Shown in pieces: positions 9,938 to 20,557 of a DNA stretch of 28,072 bases. This DNA is from Symsagittifera roscoffensis. Taxonomy: Eukaryota; Xenacoelomorpha; Acoela; Convolutidae. The position numbers and the translations under genes were made by a program. Position 1 is the stretch's first letter, and the number at the start of each line of letters is the position of its first letter. The stretch is from assembly GCF_963678635.1 (NCBI RefSeq), contig NW_026971573.1:1-28072 (forward strand), read 5' to 3'. Under the pieces are notes generated by a model that saw only the letters and a program-made list of their open reading frames with translations, did not search any database and was not told the origin of the DNA.

Positions 9938-10843
9938 TAGATAAACTAGAACAAGCAGAAATCACAATGAAACTCGAAGAAACAGAAAACCTAAAACTAC
10001 AATATGTTAATCGAATTGAAACAAATACTACACATATAAATAATATACAAGAATCAGACACAGACCTGATTGAAAAAATCACTGAAATATTAAACATTTA
10101 TGAAAAGCACCCAAACTTTAAGGGCAAACCATCTTTCAAAAAATGGTGTAATTATTGCCAACGATACGGACACAGTATCGCCGAATGTAGACAAAAACAA
10201 CAAGACAACCAAAATAAACCTCAAAAGCAAAAAGAACCATATAAATAATTCTATCAATACATGAAAAAAGATCAAAATCTACCAAAAAAAAATATATGTA
10301 GTAGTAATAGTTCAGGAAAATCACTTCCAAGTAACTCAAATTACACAAGAAATCAATCACCATATAACTCAAGTTATAGAGGTAGATCGCCCGAACGAGG
10401 AAATTCACGAAATTTCTCACAAAAAAAGATATAGCCGATCGAATAGCCAAAATAACCAAAATAACTATTCACGATCGATTTCAAACACAACAGAATTTGT
10501 TTCTGCATCCAGTTCCCATTCAAACCCAAGGAATAGACACTATTCCAATAATAGATCACGAAATTCATCATACAACAGAAAAAGAAACTTTTCACACAAT
10601 ACAAATAGAAGTTATTCAAACAAACGAAATCTGAACTATTCAAACAATAGATCAAGGAATAACTCACATAATAGGTCGAATTACCACAGATCAAATGATC
10701 ACTATCAAAACAGATCACAAAATAATTCACAAAATCGCAACTCAAGTTACAATAATCGATACAGAAATTATTTCCAGTCACCACATAGGAATAATAACCG
10801 TTACCCCGATTCTAAACATCGATACAGAAGTAACACACATTAA
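9938..10843 (+). pseudogene. gag, nucleocapsid: CCHC knuckle and Arg/Ser/Asn-rich tail
   Basis: A segment open to 10248 carries a coiled-coil-like KLEETENLK stretch, then one zinc knuckle CNYCQRYGHSIAEC (Cys codons at 10147, 10156, 10186; His at 10171), a perfect CX2CX4HX4C. TAA at 10246-10248 interrupts it. The frame resumes as a Ser/Asn-rich stretch, shifts in an A7 run (10421-10427), and continues to 10843 as a long basic tail dominated by R-S-N-Y (NNRSRN, SYNNRYRN and similar). Such a tail probably binds RNA with the knuckle. The pol frame starts in -1 relation at 10834, as in frameshifted gag-pol elements, but no clear slippery heptamer is visible. Confidence 0.7.
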
Positions 10844-11196
10844 AACATCAAAGACACAATAATCAACTGCAAACAAATGGAGAAACAACTTCAGACCCCC
10901 CAGGTATTGTTGACGCAGGAAATAATGAACTACAACTAAATCACATTAATTGTGAATCATCGGATACTGAAAGTGATACAGAAAATACCATCTCTGTAAA
11001 TATGATAACAGTCGAAAACGACTATGAACCTATCAAATACGAAAATTTTTTAACTTCGCATATATACGAAAATAAATTGGAACTCCTTCATAACTATTAC
11101 ATTGGACCCATTAATAATAATACACAAACTACACAAGAAGTAAACGAAATTAACACGGTAATTAAACCTGATAAAATAAATGAAACACAATGCTAA
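10834..11196 (+). pseudogene. gag-pol junction / pol N-terminal linker
   Basis: Open in the same frame as the protease and RT segment that follows, ending at an in-frame TAA (11194-11196). The product is acidic and polar (CESSDTESDTENTI, TTQEVNEINT) with no fold I recognise. It overlaps the end of the gag tail by ten bases. The TAA is probably a nonsense mutation, since the frame continues straight into the protease. Confidence 0.5.
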
Positions 11197-12780
11197 AACA
11201 CAAAACATATTTATCAAAATATACAAAAAGAACAACCAATAGAAAAAATTTGGACATTTCCATTTCTCTTAGAGAGCCCAAGAAGTAAAGAATTTCAACC
11301 ACCAAATCTTGAAATTGATTTTTTAATCGACTCAGGAGCAGAATCAAATATAATTAATATTCCCACATGGAATGAAATTAAAACACTGCACCCAAAATTA
11401 ACACCTCTTGAAACATCTAGTAAATTAGCAACAGCACAAGGATCAACATTAGTAAACTATGGAAAAATTCAACTATTCCTCGTTCCCACAAGAACAATGG
11501 AACAAAACAAGATTCTGAAAAAACCATTTAAACAAATATTCCATATTACTGATGTTAAGCACATTATCATTGCCATACCATTTATTACTGATTATATACC
11601 AGAAATAAACATCTTAAATAGTAAAATCCATATCAAAGACAAATATACAAAAACAAAAAACACAGCCTTAACTTTCTTCCAAAGATTAAACAAACAACCA
11701 CCATTTTTCTCAAAATTTTACCCCATTTATAATCAAATACGGAAACACCTGAAACCACCATCAGGAAATATATATATTTTTTCAATAAAACAAGTTCATC
11801 AGTATGACAAAAGTCAAAACAAACAACAGCTTTTTATGTCAGATTTCGAATTTAAACCTATTCACAAACTTTTAAAAATTACAATCTCATCCATAAAATA
11901 CTCGAAAAATACGAATTCCGACATTATTTCATTACACGTGTATAAAAATACACCGTATCAAATAACATTACCCTTAAAAATGTTAGGATATTGCGAAACA
12001 AATGCTATCATTTCACCTATAAATGAAGTAGCCTACCGAGTTAATAATATACTCCAATTATTAGATACTTGTCAATCAACAATTCTTGACGAAGAATTAT
12101 GCATAAATAATATAAAAAGTAATGAAAAAAGAAATACCGATTGTTTCACAAAAACACCATATTTTAAACCGACATTCAATATAACAAATTACACAAAAGA
12201 ACAACAAAATTTTTTAACAATATTTAATTTTGAACACTCACAAATCACCCAAACTGAATTTGATAAATTAGCAAAACAACTGTTAAAATATTTAACAGTC
12301 TATGCAACATCCAAACTTGACGTTGGAAAAAGTATTTCATCACTACACCTCCCGTTAAAACCTGACGCAGTTTTCAAAAAACAAAGAGCAAGTAAAGTAC
12401 CGATTCACTTACACGACAGTGTAAATAGATTAATTGATATTTTAGAACAATACAAAATTATCTCACCAGTAAATAAAGAAGAACAACCAAAAGAAAACAC
12501 CTTCATTAACCCTGTTATTATTCTAGCAAAAGGTGAATCACTAAAAATAGTTTTAGACGCTAGATACCTCATTTCACTAATTGACGAATCAAAATGCAAT
12601 TGGCCCATTGAACCCATACAAGTTATCTTAACAAAGATAAATGGTAAATATTTCACAACCGCAGATATGAATAGTGCTTATAATCAAATGCCGCTAGATA
12701 AAAAATCACGACGTTTAACACAATTTGTTATTGGAAATCAAAATATGAATTTAATCGCTTATTCTATGGAATATCCATAG
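11197..12780 (+). pseudogene. pol: pol: aspartic protease and N-terminal reverse transcriptase
   Basis: Same frame throughout. The protease active site is FLIDSGAESNIIN (Asp codon 11329-11331), which would cleave Gag-Pol. A ~250-residue linker follows, with no clear domain. RT starts around 12350: conserved fingers, then TTADMNSAYNQM, whose Asp (12664-12666) is motif A of the RT palm. The frame ends in TAG (12778-12780) after a shift between about 12720 and 12750; RT continues in the next segment. No upstream ATG is needed because pol is made as a Gag fusion in this family. Confidence 0.85.
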
Positions 12781-13814
12781 GACCAGCAGCTTTTTCAGCT
12801 TTTATGAGTAAAATTTTTAGACCATTAATACTCAAGAAAATTGCAATCACATACTTAAATGATGTTTTTATGCAATCAAAAACCAAAGACGAAATGTTTA
12901 CAGTTTTAGAACAATATCATAAAATACTTCAGACCGAAAATCTGAAAGCAGCCGCCGGTAAATCACACTTGTTTTTAACACGCGTTAAATTTTTAGGACA
13001 TAATATAGAACGAGAAACTATCACTCCATTAAAATCACGCATTGATGCAATCCAAAAACTTCAGCCACCTACAAATGAAAAGAAAATCCAAGAATTCCTT
13101 GGAATGTTGAATTTCTTAGGTAAAGATGTTTACAAAATGCAATTATACTTAAGACCCTTCTCTAACATCCACAGTCAACAAAAACTTATAACAGAACAAA
13201 TTTCAAACACCATTCCAGATCCAAACCAACCATTCTATGCAATGAGCGATGCTTCAAACTTTGGCATCGGCGCAGCATTATTACAATCACATAGTGGAAC
13301 AAATAAAATGAATCTTATATCAGCAAATTCACGATTAATCACTCAAGCAGAGCTACGACTCTCAACTCTAAAGAGAGAATGTACAGCTATAATTTATACA
13401 CTTACAGAATATGAATTTCTGATACTTCGATCAAAACACCCAACAGTTTTATTCACAGATCACAAACCAATTATATTTCTCTTTACACAAAAAACAAATC
13501 CAAATCATAGAGTTTATAGATTTCAACTAATTCTAATGAAATTTTCAAACTTACATATAGTTTGGACAGCAGGAAAAAACCTTGCATTACCAGATACATT
13601 AGGTAGAAATATGCCACCTGAATTACTTATACGAAAAACTACAGTTGAAATACCACAAAATATTAAATTCATTCTCGCAAAAAATGAAACATCACCCCGA
13701 TTAGAATGCAAATACGCAGTAAAAACTGACATTGATGAATCACAAATAAATAACCTACAACGTTTTCCACTTTACTTAAATTGCCAAAATAATCACTATG
13801 AGTTAATTTACTAG
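12702..13814 (+). pseudogene. pol: pol: C-terminal reverse transcriptase and RNase H
   Basis: Continues RT in another frame: SIGPAAFSAFM (motif B region), then the motif C box, which here reads YLND (12852-12863) instead of Y-x-D-D. AAT replaces the first catalytic Asp, which should abolish polymerase activity. The FLGHNIE and EFLGMLNFL motifs and connection follow. RNase H from ~13240 shows SDAS (13248), KREC (Glu 13377), FTDHKP (13458) and LPDTLGR (13593), so all four acidic positions appear present. The segment ends in TAG at 13812-13814, before the integrase. The arrangement is typical of Ty3/Gypsy pol. Confidence 0.85.
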
Positions 13815-14053
13815 GAACATCAACTTTTAAACCAATTCCATACTCACAATGGATAAAAAAATAATACTCAACAAAAGAGAATAAAAGAACACTCGCATAA
13901 AAAAAAACCTTTTTCCACTAAATGAAAAAAAAAATTGACCGATAAAATAAATTTATCAGGACCACAAACAAGTGATTCAAAATGCACAATAAATCAAGTT
14001 TTTGACCTCCATGACCCACTTGACACAATTGCCATAACAAAACTAGAAATTGA
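13815..14053 (+). pseudogene. Degraded spacer between RNase H and integrase
   Basis: No frame stays open. It has A-runs (13898-13906, 13924-13934) and several stops in each frame. By position it corresponds to the tether between RNase H and integrase. Short coding-like pieces (DLHDPLDTIAITKLEID) suggest a decayed continuation of pol. Confidence 0.5.
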
Positions 14054-14944
14054 CAATATTTTCTCCCTCTAACAGATAAAAATACCCTTGAACTTTTAAA
14101 ACGATATCAAAATCTCGATCCAGTAATTAGACAACTAAAATCATGGCACAAATACAAAACTAAGCCCGTAAAAGCTGATACCTCAATTTTAGGAAACAAA
14201 GCACTTCTCCGATATTTCAGAAAATTTAACAACACAACAATTAATGAAAATACAGATCCTATAGAATATCAATTAAATGATTCTAAAGTTCCCTGTCTAC
14301 CTTTAATTATGATACTAATAGCTTTTAACATTTCCCATACACAAAATACAAAGAGACACTCCGGATCAGAAAAAACATACTCGAACTTTAAACAAAAATT
14401 TTATTTCCCAAATGCACCAAATTGGATAAAAGTATTATGCAATAATTGTATAATATGTCAATTGAACAGACCTTATCCAAATCAAAAACAAATAGCACAA
14501 AAACAAGATTTTAAAAGACAAAGTTTATATTTCAACCATCGCATTTCATACGACACAAAAGGACCAATTTCACCATCCTCTGAAGGAAATTCCTACATTA
14601 TGGTCATTGTTGTTGCTTTCACACATTATGTAGCACTCAACCCAGTACCTCATTGTAATTCTTACTATGCTTATACAACACTTTACGAACATTGGATAGC
14701 TAAATTTGGATTACCCGAAATCTTAGTTACAGACAACGGTACAGAATTCATAAAAAATGAAATCATCACACTATGCCACTTATATAACATTAAACATAAA
14801 CCACGTACATCTCATGCACCTTGGACAAACGGTTTAGTCGAAGGTATGAACCGTTCATTACAAGAATATCTCAGATGTATCATTAATGGAAATGATACAC
14901 GGTACACAGAATGGTCAGCAGATGTAAAATTATTCCCCTTATGA
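14054..14944 (+). pseudogene. pol: pol: integrase, zinc-binding and catalytic core
   Basis: Open frame ending at TGA (14942-14944). It begins with the polar pre-integrase region (DPVIRQLKSWHKYKTKP). The HHCC zinc domain follows: His codons 14336 and 14357, Cys codons 14438 and 14447. The catalytic core shows SYDTKGP (Asp 14552-14554), VTDNGTEF (Asp 14732-14734) and NGLVEGMNR (Glu 14840-14842), with exactly 35 residues between the last two, the D-D-35-E signature of retroviral and Ty3/Gypsy integrases. The enzyme inserts the cDNA into host DNA. The TGA falls where family members usually carry a Trp-Tyr, so it is probably a TGG to TGA mutation. Confidence 0.88.
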
Positions 14945-15829
14945 TATAATTCACAAATTACGACAACTTTAGGAATGTCTTCATATGAAATGTTTTTTAA
15001 TCAAAAGCCACGAAAACCAATTATGTTTACAGCAATTGCACATAAAAATACACAAGGTTATTGCCAACCAAATAAAGATTCAGTTTGTTATAATCTACCT
15101 ATACACACACATGATTAAGACCATTTTCATCACCCACAAATTCTTAAATTAGCCTCCGGCACACACACCGAATGGATTTTAAGTAGAGATAAAAAACACA
15201 ACGAAATCTACCAAAAAGTAAAAACGAAATTGTTACAAAGGCAAAACATTAACGACCAAATTGATTCACGCTTCACACCAGCCACAGATTTAAAAATTGG
15301 AACAATTGTCTTAATACCTAACTTTAATACGCAAAAAGGAATGTCTAAAAAATTACAACCACTTCGAAAAGGACCATACCAAATAATTGCCAAACCCACT
15401 GACGTAACGAATAAACTCACAGATTCAAATAAAAGAAATTTTTCAACATCGTAACAATCTATTACCCTATTACCCAAAAGAATACGCATTACGCGAATTA
15501 ACTCAATTATTTTCTTTATACAGGTTTAAAAGTTATTCAAAATCATACACATACAGAAAAAGAAACAAATGTACAAGACAACATTCATCATGAAAAACAA
15601 AATCAAAAACAAACCACAACTCAAAACAATACAAAAACGCCAGACCCAAAAATATCTCAGAAAGAAAAAAAAGAGGAAAATTTTACCACAAGAACAAGTA
15701 GAAATATCAGAACACAGAGAATCATCACGACTTAGAAATCAACCACAAAAAAATTACAAAACATTCATCCCACAATCTAAAATATTAAAGAAACTTGAAT
15801 TTCAAAACAACTTTGATTTTAAAAATTAA
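14945..15829 (+). pseudogene. pol: pol: integrase C-terminal domain and basic tail, broken
   Basis: Continues in the integrase frame: GMSSYEMFFNQ, then TAA at 15114-15116, then an SH3-like C-terminal region (GTIVLIPNF, LRKGPYQIIAKP). The frame is lost near 15420-15440, where RNNLLPYYPKE-type sequence appears in another frame. The last part (to a stop at 15829) is strongly basic, with runs of Lys, and ends in ESSRLRNQPQKNYK, typical of the tail of Ty3/Gypsy pol. TTTCTTTATACAG at 15511-15523 resembles a 3' splice site and may explain one of the frame changes. Confidence 0.7.
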
Positions 15830-16628
15830 TAATTTTTCCATCTCTAAATCATTTTGAACTTTCATTTTTTCGAGATAACAAGCTGAACCATACGCAACAA
15901 TTCTAGTTCAGATTCAGCCAATAGGATTCACTCAAATCCGTCACCTTCTATATCTCTAACACCAACTCCAGGCATATCTATAACTATAACTTTACAACCT
16001 CCAGGTCAAAAATAAATTTTGCTAAAGTTTTGACAACTAAAATAAATACCACCATAATATTATAACCCTCCCCTATGTAATAACGCAAAGATCAACAATA
16101 TTTTCCCAACTCAGACCTCAAAAACCCTCCAACCAAAAATGGCAAATTAGCCTAAAGTAAAAAAGGACCATAATCGTTTGGCTTAAAGTACAAATATTTC
16201 AAAAATACCTCAGATCACCCGACAAATAAAATTAAAGCAAAGAAGGCCTCCCAAACACCATAAAATTAACCCCCAACTATTTTTCACAAAACTCAAGCCA
16301 CTTGTCAAAAAACCAATAAATAATTCGACCACACTTGAATTTTGCCCCAAACAACAAAAAATATTCGACGAAGAAATCTGTTCTTAAATGCTCTTCTCTC
16401 AATCAGTCAATATCTTAAAAAAAACAATTTTAAATCTTTTCATAAAATTTTTCATACTTTTCAAACTTTTGTTCATATTTTTAATCGATATTTTTGAAGC
16501 TTTTATAATCATTTTAATAATTTTTTGCAATATTTTTTTAAATTTTCTACTCCCTATTTGAAATATATCTCCAACTTTCCCAAATCATTGACCAAATTCA
16601 CAGGTACGATAATTCAAAGTCTATTTAA
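15830..16628 (+). other. Non-coding spacer with T-rich tract and splice-acceptor-like end
   Basis: No gene is visible across ~800 bases. From about 16430 to 16560 the strand turns T-rich, unlike the A-rich element around it. It ends with AAATTCACAG|GTACG at 16603, just 25 bases before the ATG at 16629. This looks like a polypyrimidine tract and 3' splice site that could create a spliced mRNA for the downstream genes. That is inference. Confidence 0.45.
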
Positions 16629-16817
16629 ATGATACAAACAATTTTTAGTAGAACTGATATTTTTTTAATATTTGTAATTTTCATCACATTTTTATCATCC
16701 CTAATAATGACAATGTGCAAATGTTTAAAAAAGGCACTAGTCACATTCGCCTTAGCAACAATCTTTTTAATTCTTTTCATCGAAGAATACTACAATAAAC
16801 ATAAATCTTCCCACTAG
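16629..16817 (+). CDS. Small membrane protein (62 aa), unknown function
   Basis: True ATG start at 16629, TAG stop at 16817. The predicted product has two hydrophobic segments: residues ~10-28 (FLIFVIFITFLSSLIMTM) and ~36-51 (ALVTFALATIFLILFI). They are separated by a short Cys/Lys turn (CKCLKK) and followed by a charged tail (EEYYNKHKSSH). It could be a viroporin-like or two-pass membrane protein, or a signal/anchor exon joined by splicing to a downstream ORF. It is one of the few uninterrupted ORFs in the element, though its shortness makes that weak evidence. No family recognised. Confidence 0.5.
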   Translation: MIQTIFSRTDIFLIFVIFITFLSSLIMTMCKCLKKALVTFALATIFLILFIEEYYNKHKSSH

Positions 16818-16852
16818 AAAAAATCAATCGGAAACGTTTCAAAAATTGCTAA

Positions 16853-17953
16853 CCAACAATCACAAAATCAGTCTTCAACGACATTATCCAAGAAAACCCA
16901 ACACCACTTTCAACTACCCAAAACCCCCAAACATCCACACGAATTTCTTTTCAAGATAACCCATACACTTTTGAAGAACGACACGCTCGCTTATCTGAAC
17001 CATTAGAACCAGTTCAGCGACAAGCACCCCTAAGTGAACCAACGTATAATTTGTACCCCCCATTACCACAAGATTTAAATAGAATAAGACACATTAGTCA
17101 AAATCAAAGTACAGTCGAAATAAATAGACAAATTATACATCCACGAAGAAATAGAAATTTTCAAACCCCTAGAGTTCATTTTGATATACCCCAATCACCA
17201 ATACCAACTACTTCAGAAAATTCAAGTAGTACATTACCAGAAACTCCCCCACTCCTTTCACAACGCAGCACCTCAAGTATACCTTCAGATTACTTAGGTT
17301 CAACACCGACATCCGAACAAATACGTGAAAATCCTTTTAACCCCCTCAATCCCACCGCACGTACCATATTAAGCAACACACTCATATACACAAGGTGAAC
17401 CAAACTTGGTAAATGATCCAATAGATATCTCTACTGATACAACACTATCATCGTTACCAGAAACATTATCACTCCCGTCAACACAATCATTAAGTCAAAT
17501 TTCACCGACACTCTTCCCTTTAAATTTTCCAAATAACCTCGACGCTAGATATCGAGAACAATCATCATCAAATATCCCTTTACGATTAGATTGGAACACA
17601 TTCGTAGCACCTCCCCATTATTTGGAAAACATCAAGAAAGCAACCGACTCCACAGTTGGGCACTCAATAGATCACAATATAGACAAGATATCCACGAAGA
17701 TATTCAAGAACACAATATTCAAATACTTCAACAAAATAGTCTCCAATTGAAATTTGAAATTACAATCAAACTAAATAATTTTGTTCAACATCCCTACCCA
17801 TTAAATCCACCAAATATAACAGCTCAATTGCTACCACCTCCATTTATAACGACTGAAGTACTATATAAATACGATAGATATACAAAAAACACAAATGGAT
17901 ACATAACATTTTACAACCCATACTCCGGATTATCATACACATGTAAATTCTAA
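16853..17953 (+). pseudogene. Accessory ORF between pol and env, proline/serine-rich
   Basis: Open from 16853 to a TGA at 17396-17398, then continuing in a second frame (17373-17750) and returning to the first (about 17591-17953). The N-terminal two thirds are low-complexity, Pro/Ser/Thr-rich (TLPETPPLLSQRSTSS, SLPETLSLPSTQS), and include YPPL at 17054, which fits a YPxL-type ALIX-binding late motif. The C-terminal part looks folded (QLKFEITIKLNNFV ... EVLYKYDRYTKNTNGYITFY). No ATG opens the first frame, so splicing is likely. I do not recognise a family; a matrix-like, regulatory or env-leader role would be guesswork. Confidence 0.5.
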
Positions 17954-20557
17954 AAATATTAACATTTCAACACATCTTTTTTCTAAAATTTTCCGACCAG
18001 AACATAAGTTCTTCTCCTCGCACAGGACCCCAGGACTTATTAGTAACACACTATGATTGTGAAGAAAACGAACAAAAAACACTACACAAATTTGCAATAA
18101 ATCAAGTATCACAATGCGAAACAGAACCACAAGCTATAGAAACTACAAATGTAGTAGCAATTTTGTATTCAAAAGCCCGAGCAACAACAGTCACAGGATA
18201 TAAACTTACAGCAACATTTTCCGAAAAGAAAGTACATTGTTCGCAAGTCTCCAACGGAAATAAGAACCGACTTGATCACGAATCATTTTACCAAAGTAAT
18301 ATAGAACGTCTTTTACACGTAAGCCCCGACGGTTGTAAAAACGAATTACTCAGAATAAATTTAACAAGAAACAAAAACACAGACAGGAAAAAATTAAATT
18401 TTCAAGTCTTTGCCGATTCTGCTCATCAAGCAGAACTCGAACGATGTCAAGGACAAAAATTAGACGAAAAATACCCATACAACGGCGCACACGGAAGATT
18501 AATTTATGACATACACGATAAACACTGGATACCACACACTGGAATAAATGACCCTTCAAACTGCAAAGCAGATACAAAAAATGAAGGATATCAAGAAATA
18601 ATGTTTTTTGATTGGAAAATACAACTTGATAAAATACAACTCACGCGAGATCTAATTAATAACACCATGATCTATCAAGGAATTAGATTACCTTGCAAAA
18701 ATGATCAAGGCTATTTTGACCCTACTACAAGGACCCAAGCAACAATTGTTTGGTTTCCCGAAGATACATGCACAACATTTCAAGTAGCAAAAATACATGC
18801 TCGAATGATAAAATTTCATAGAAAAAATTTTATTGAATCAATCTCATACGAATAAGTGAACCCATCTCACAAAAACAAAGCACTGATTTCAAAAACCATT
18901 CATGATATAGAAAATAAATTAACACGCTTTCAAGTCTATCAAGAAACAGAATTTGCATGTAAATATAGCAATCCACTTTATAAAACACAATACTCTGAAA
19001 TACTTGTCGAATACGAAAAAGGTTTCGACATGACAACTGGAAAAAAAAACTTGACCCTTATGCCACAAGTCACCCTAATAACGAAGGAACATCATACGCC
19101 CAGTTAACTTTTATAAAGGCAAAGGTCAACCTGGTGGAAAACTAAAACCATATGACAGTAAAAGCACACGTTTACAAGAACTATCACTAATGAATAGCAC
19201 CTATTTTGGTAATATTCACTATGATATCCACCTAGACATGAAATTAGACTCAACAATTAGTAGAATTTTTCAAGAAATGTCACTTTCAGAATTAGAAACA
19301 CTTCACCAATTATGCGAATTAGAACGAACACAAATCCTACAATCACTCGCACTAGCAGTACTAAAAATACCTTACGCAGGATACTTATTATCAGGAAACA
19401 GATTAAATTTTCTTGATTACGAAGGAAACATTTTATGGTTTTATACTTCCAACAAAAAAGTATCACCATTATATGTTTTTGAAGGCAAACGTTGTTATAA
19501 GAGAATCCCCATATTCTATAAAAATAAAGTACATTTTGTCGACACATTTTCAAGACGAACATATTTTTGTGATACCGCAGTCCCATGTGGATCAGAAAAT
19601 AGCCACAATGTAGTACAATTAAATCGTGATGAAGATAAATACTACCTACTTACACCATACCCTACATTAATGCAACCACTCAAAAAATTTTCACCCAAAA
19701 GTATCAGAGCTATCGCTCGTAGCCCAAAAATTGATTTACAGTCAATTGGAATATATTCTAAATCAGATATCCAACATCACATTAGAACACAACAGTTTCA
19801 AGAATTATTAACACAAATGGACACAATACAACGACAATCAATTGACCAGAACTTACGAAAAGTTACCGAAACCGCAGGATTTGCAGACATTTAAACACAA
19901 GACTATAGCGAATATTTTAAAGATATCAAAAACTACATACATTTAAACGGTGAAAAATACAGACCACAAGATATTTCACCTAGAAATATTTTCAGTTTTG
20001 TCTCCTTAAAAAATGAAATTCTAGCTTTTCTAGGCTGGCCCTTTTACATCTTACAAAAATTAACTATCTTATACGCCATGTTTAATTTTATAGGATTTCT
20101 TTTCTCACTGTTAAAAGGAATCTATAACACATGCGCTATTCACACACAAGTAAACCGACAAGCAAGTGTAGCACGTATACTATTTGCAGGAATTTTTAGA
20201 ATTTTTTCATCATCAATTAACAAAATACTCCTAGACGCACAAATAAAAGAATATAACACAAAAATATCCACAAGACAAAACACATACGACGAAGAACATA
20301 ACAATATAGAAATAACACCTGCCGCACCACAGTTGCCACCCTTACCACAAAACCATCCATTATCATTAGTTCCCCGTAATTTCCGAAACCTAGCAATCAC
20401 AAATAATCCAAATTCTAGACCAAATACAACACAAAGTCCCATTCAACACATAATGACACATCATTCACAAAATGATAATACATACGAACAAATTATAGAA
20501 CAACCCCACAGCACCACTTTTCAATCTCAACATAATCATTTTCTTAGCCCACGATGA
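17947..20557 (+). pseudogene. env: env-like class III-type fusion glycoprotein (Monjiviricetes-like), broken
   Basis: About 870 codons in pieces: 17947-18855 (TAA at 18853), continuing in frame to about 19060; a frame change near an A9 run (19041-19049) and again near 19110; then 19110-19894 (TAA at 19892-19894) and on to 20557. Early Cys residues (HYDCEEN, VSQCE), GYKLTATFSEKKVHC, a Leu-rich helical stretch (ELETLHQLCELERTQ) and paired Cys near CYKRIP and YFCDTAVPC form the pattern of Monjiviricetes/chuvirus fusion proteins. A hydrophobic region at about 20010-20130 would be the membrane anchor, followed by a Pro-rich tail (PQLPPLPQNHPL). No ATG or clear signal peptide opens the frame; TTTTCCGACCAG|AAC at 18000 may be a splice acceptor. 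The family call is from pattern memory, not a search. Confidence 0.6.

Noticed and set aside
8979-10427. Programmed ribosomal frameshifting at each gag frame change
   Set aside because: Changes go in different directions, occur repeatedly in one gene and coexist with nonsense codons; decay or sequence error is simpler. Only the gag-pol junction near 10834-10843 could be programmed, and no clear slippery site is visible.
10090-10784. Three hydrophobic minus-strand open frames opposite gag
   Set aside because: They are reverse-complement by-products of the A-rich, Asn/Arg/Ser-coding gag tail; the plus strand carries the zinc knuckle and the coherent domain order.
17947-20557. Herpesvirus gB-like (Maverick-type) or phlebovirus-like (nematode Tas-type) env
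   Set aside because: The order of Cys residues and the position of the Leu-rich helix fit these less well, but without a profile search this remains a judgement by eye.
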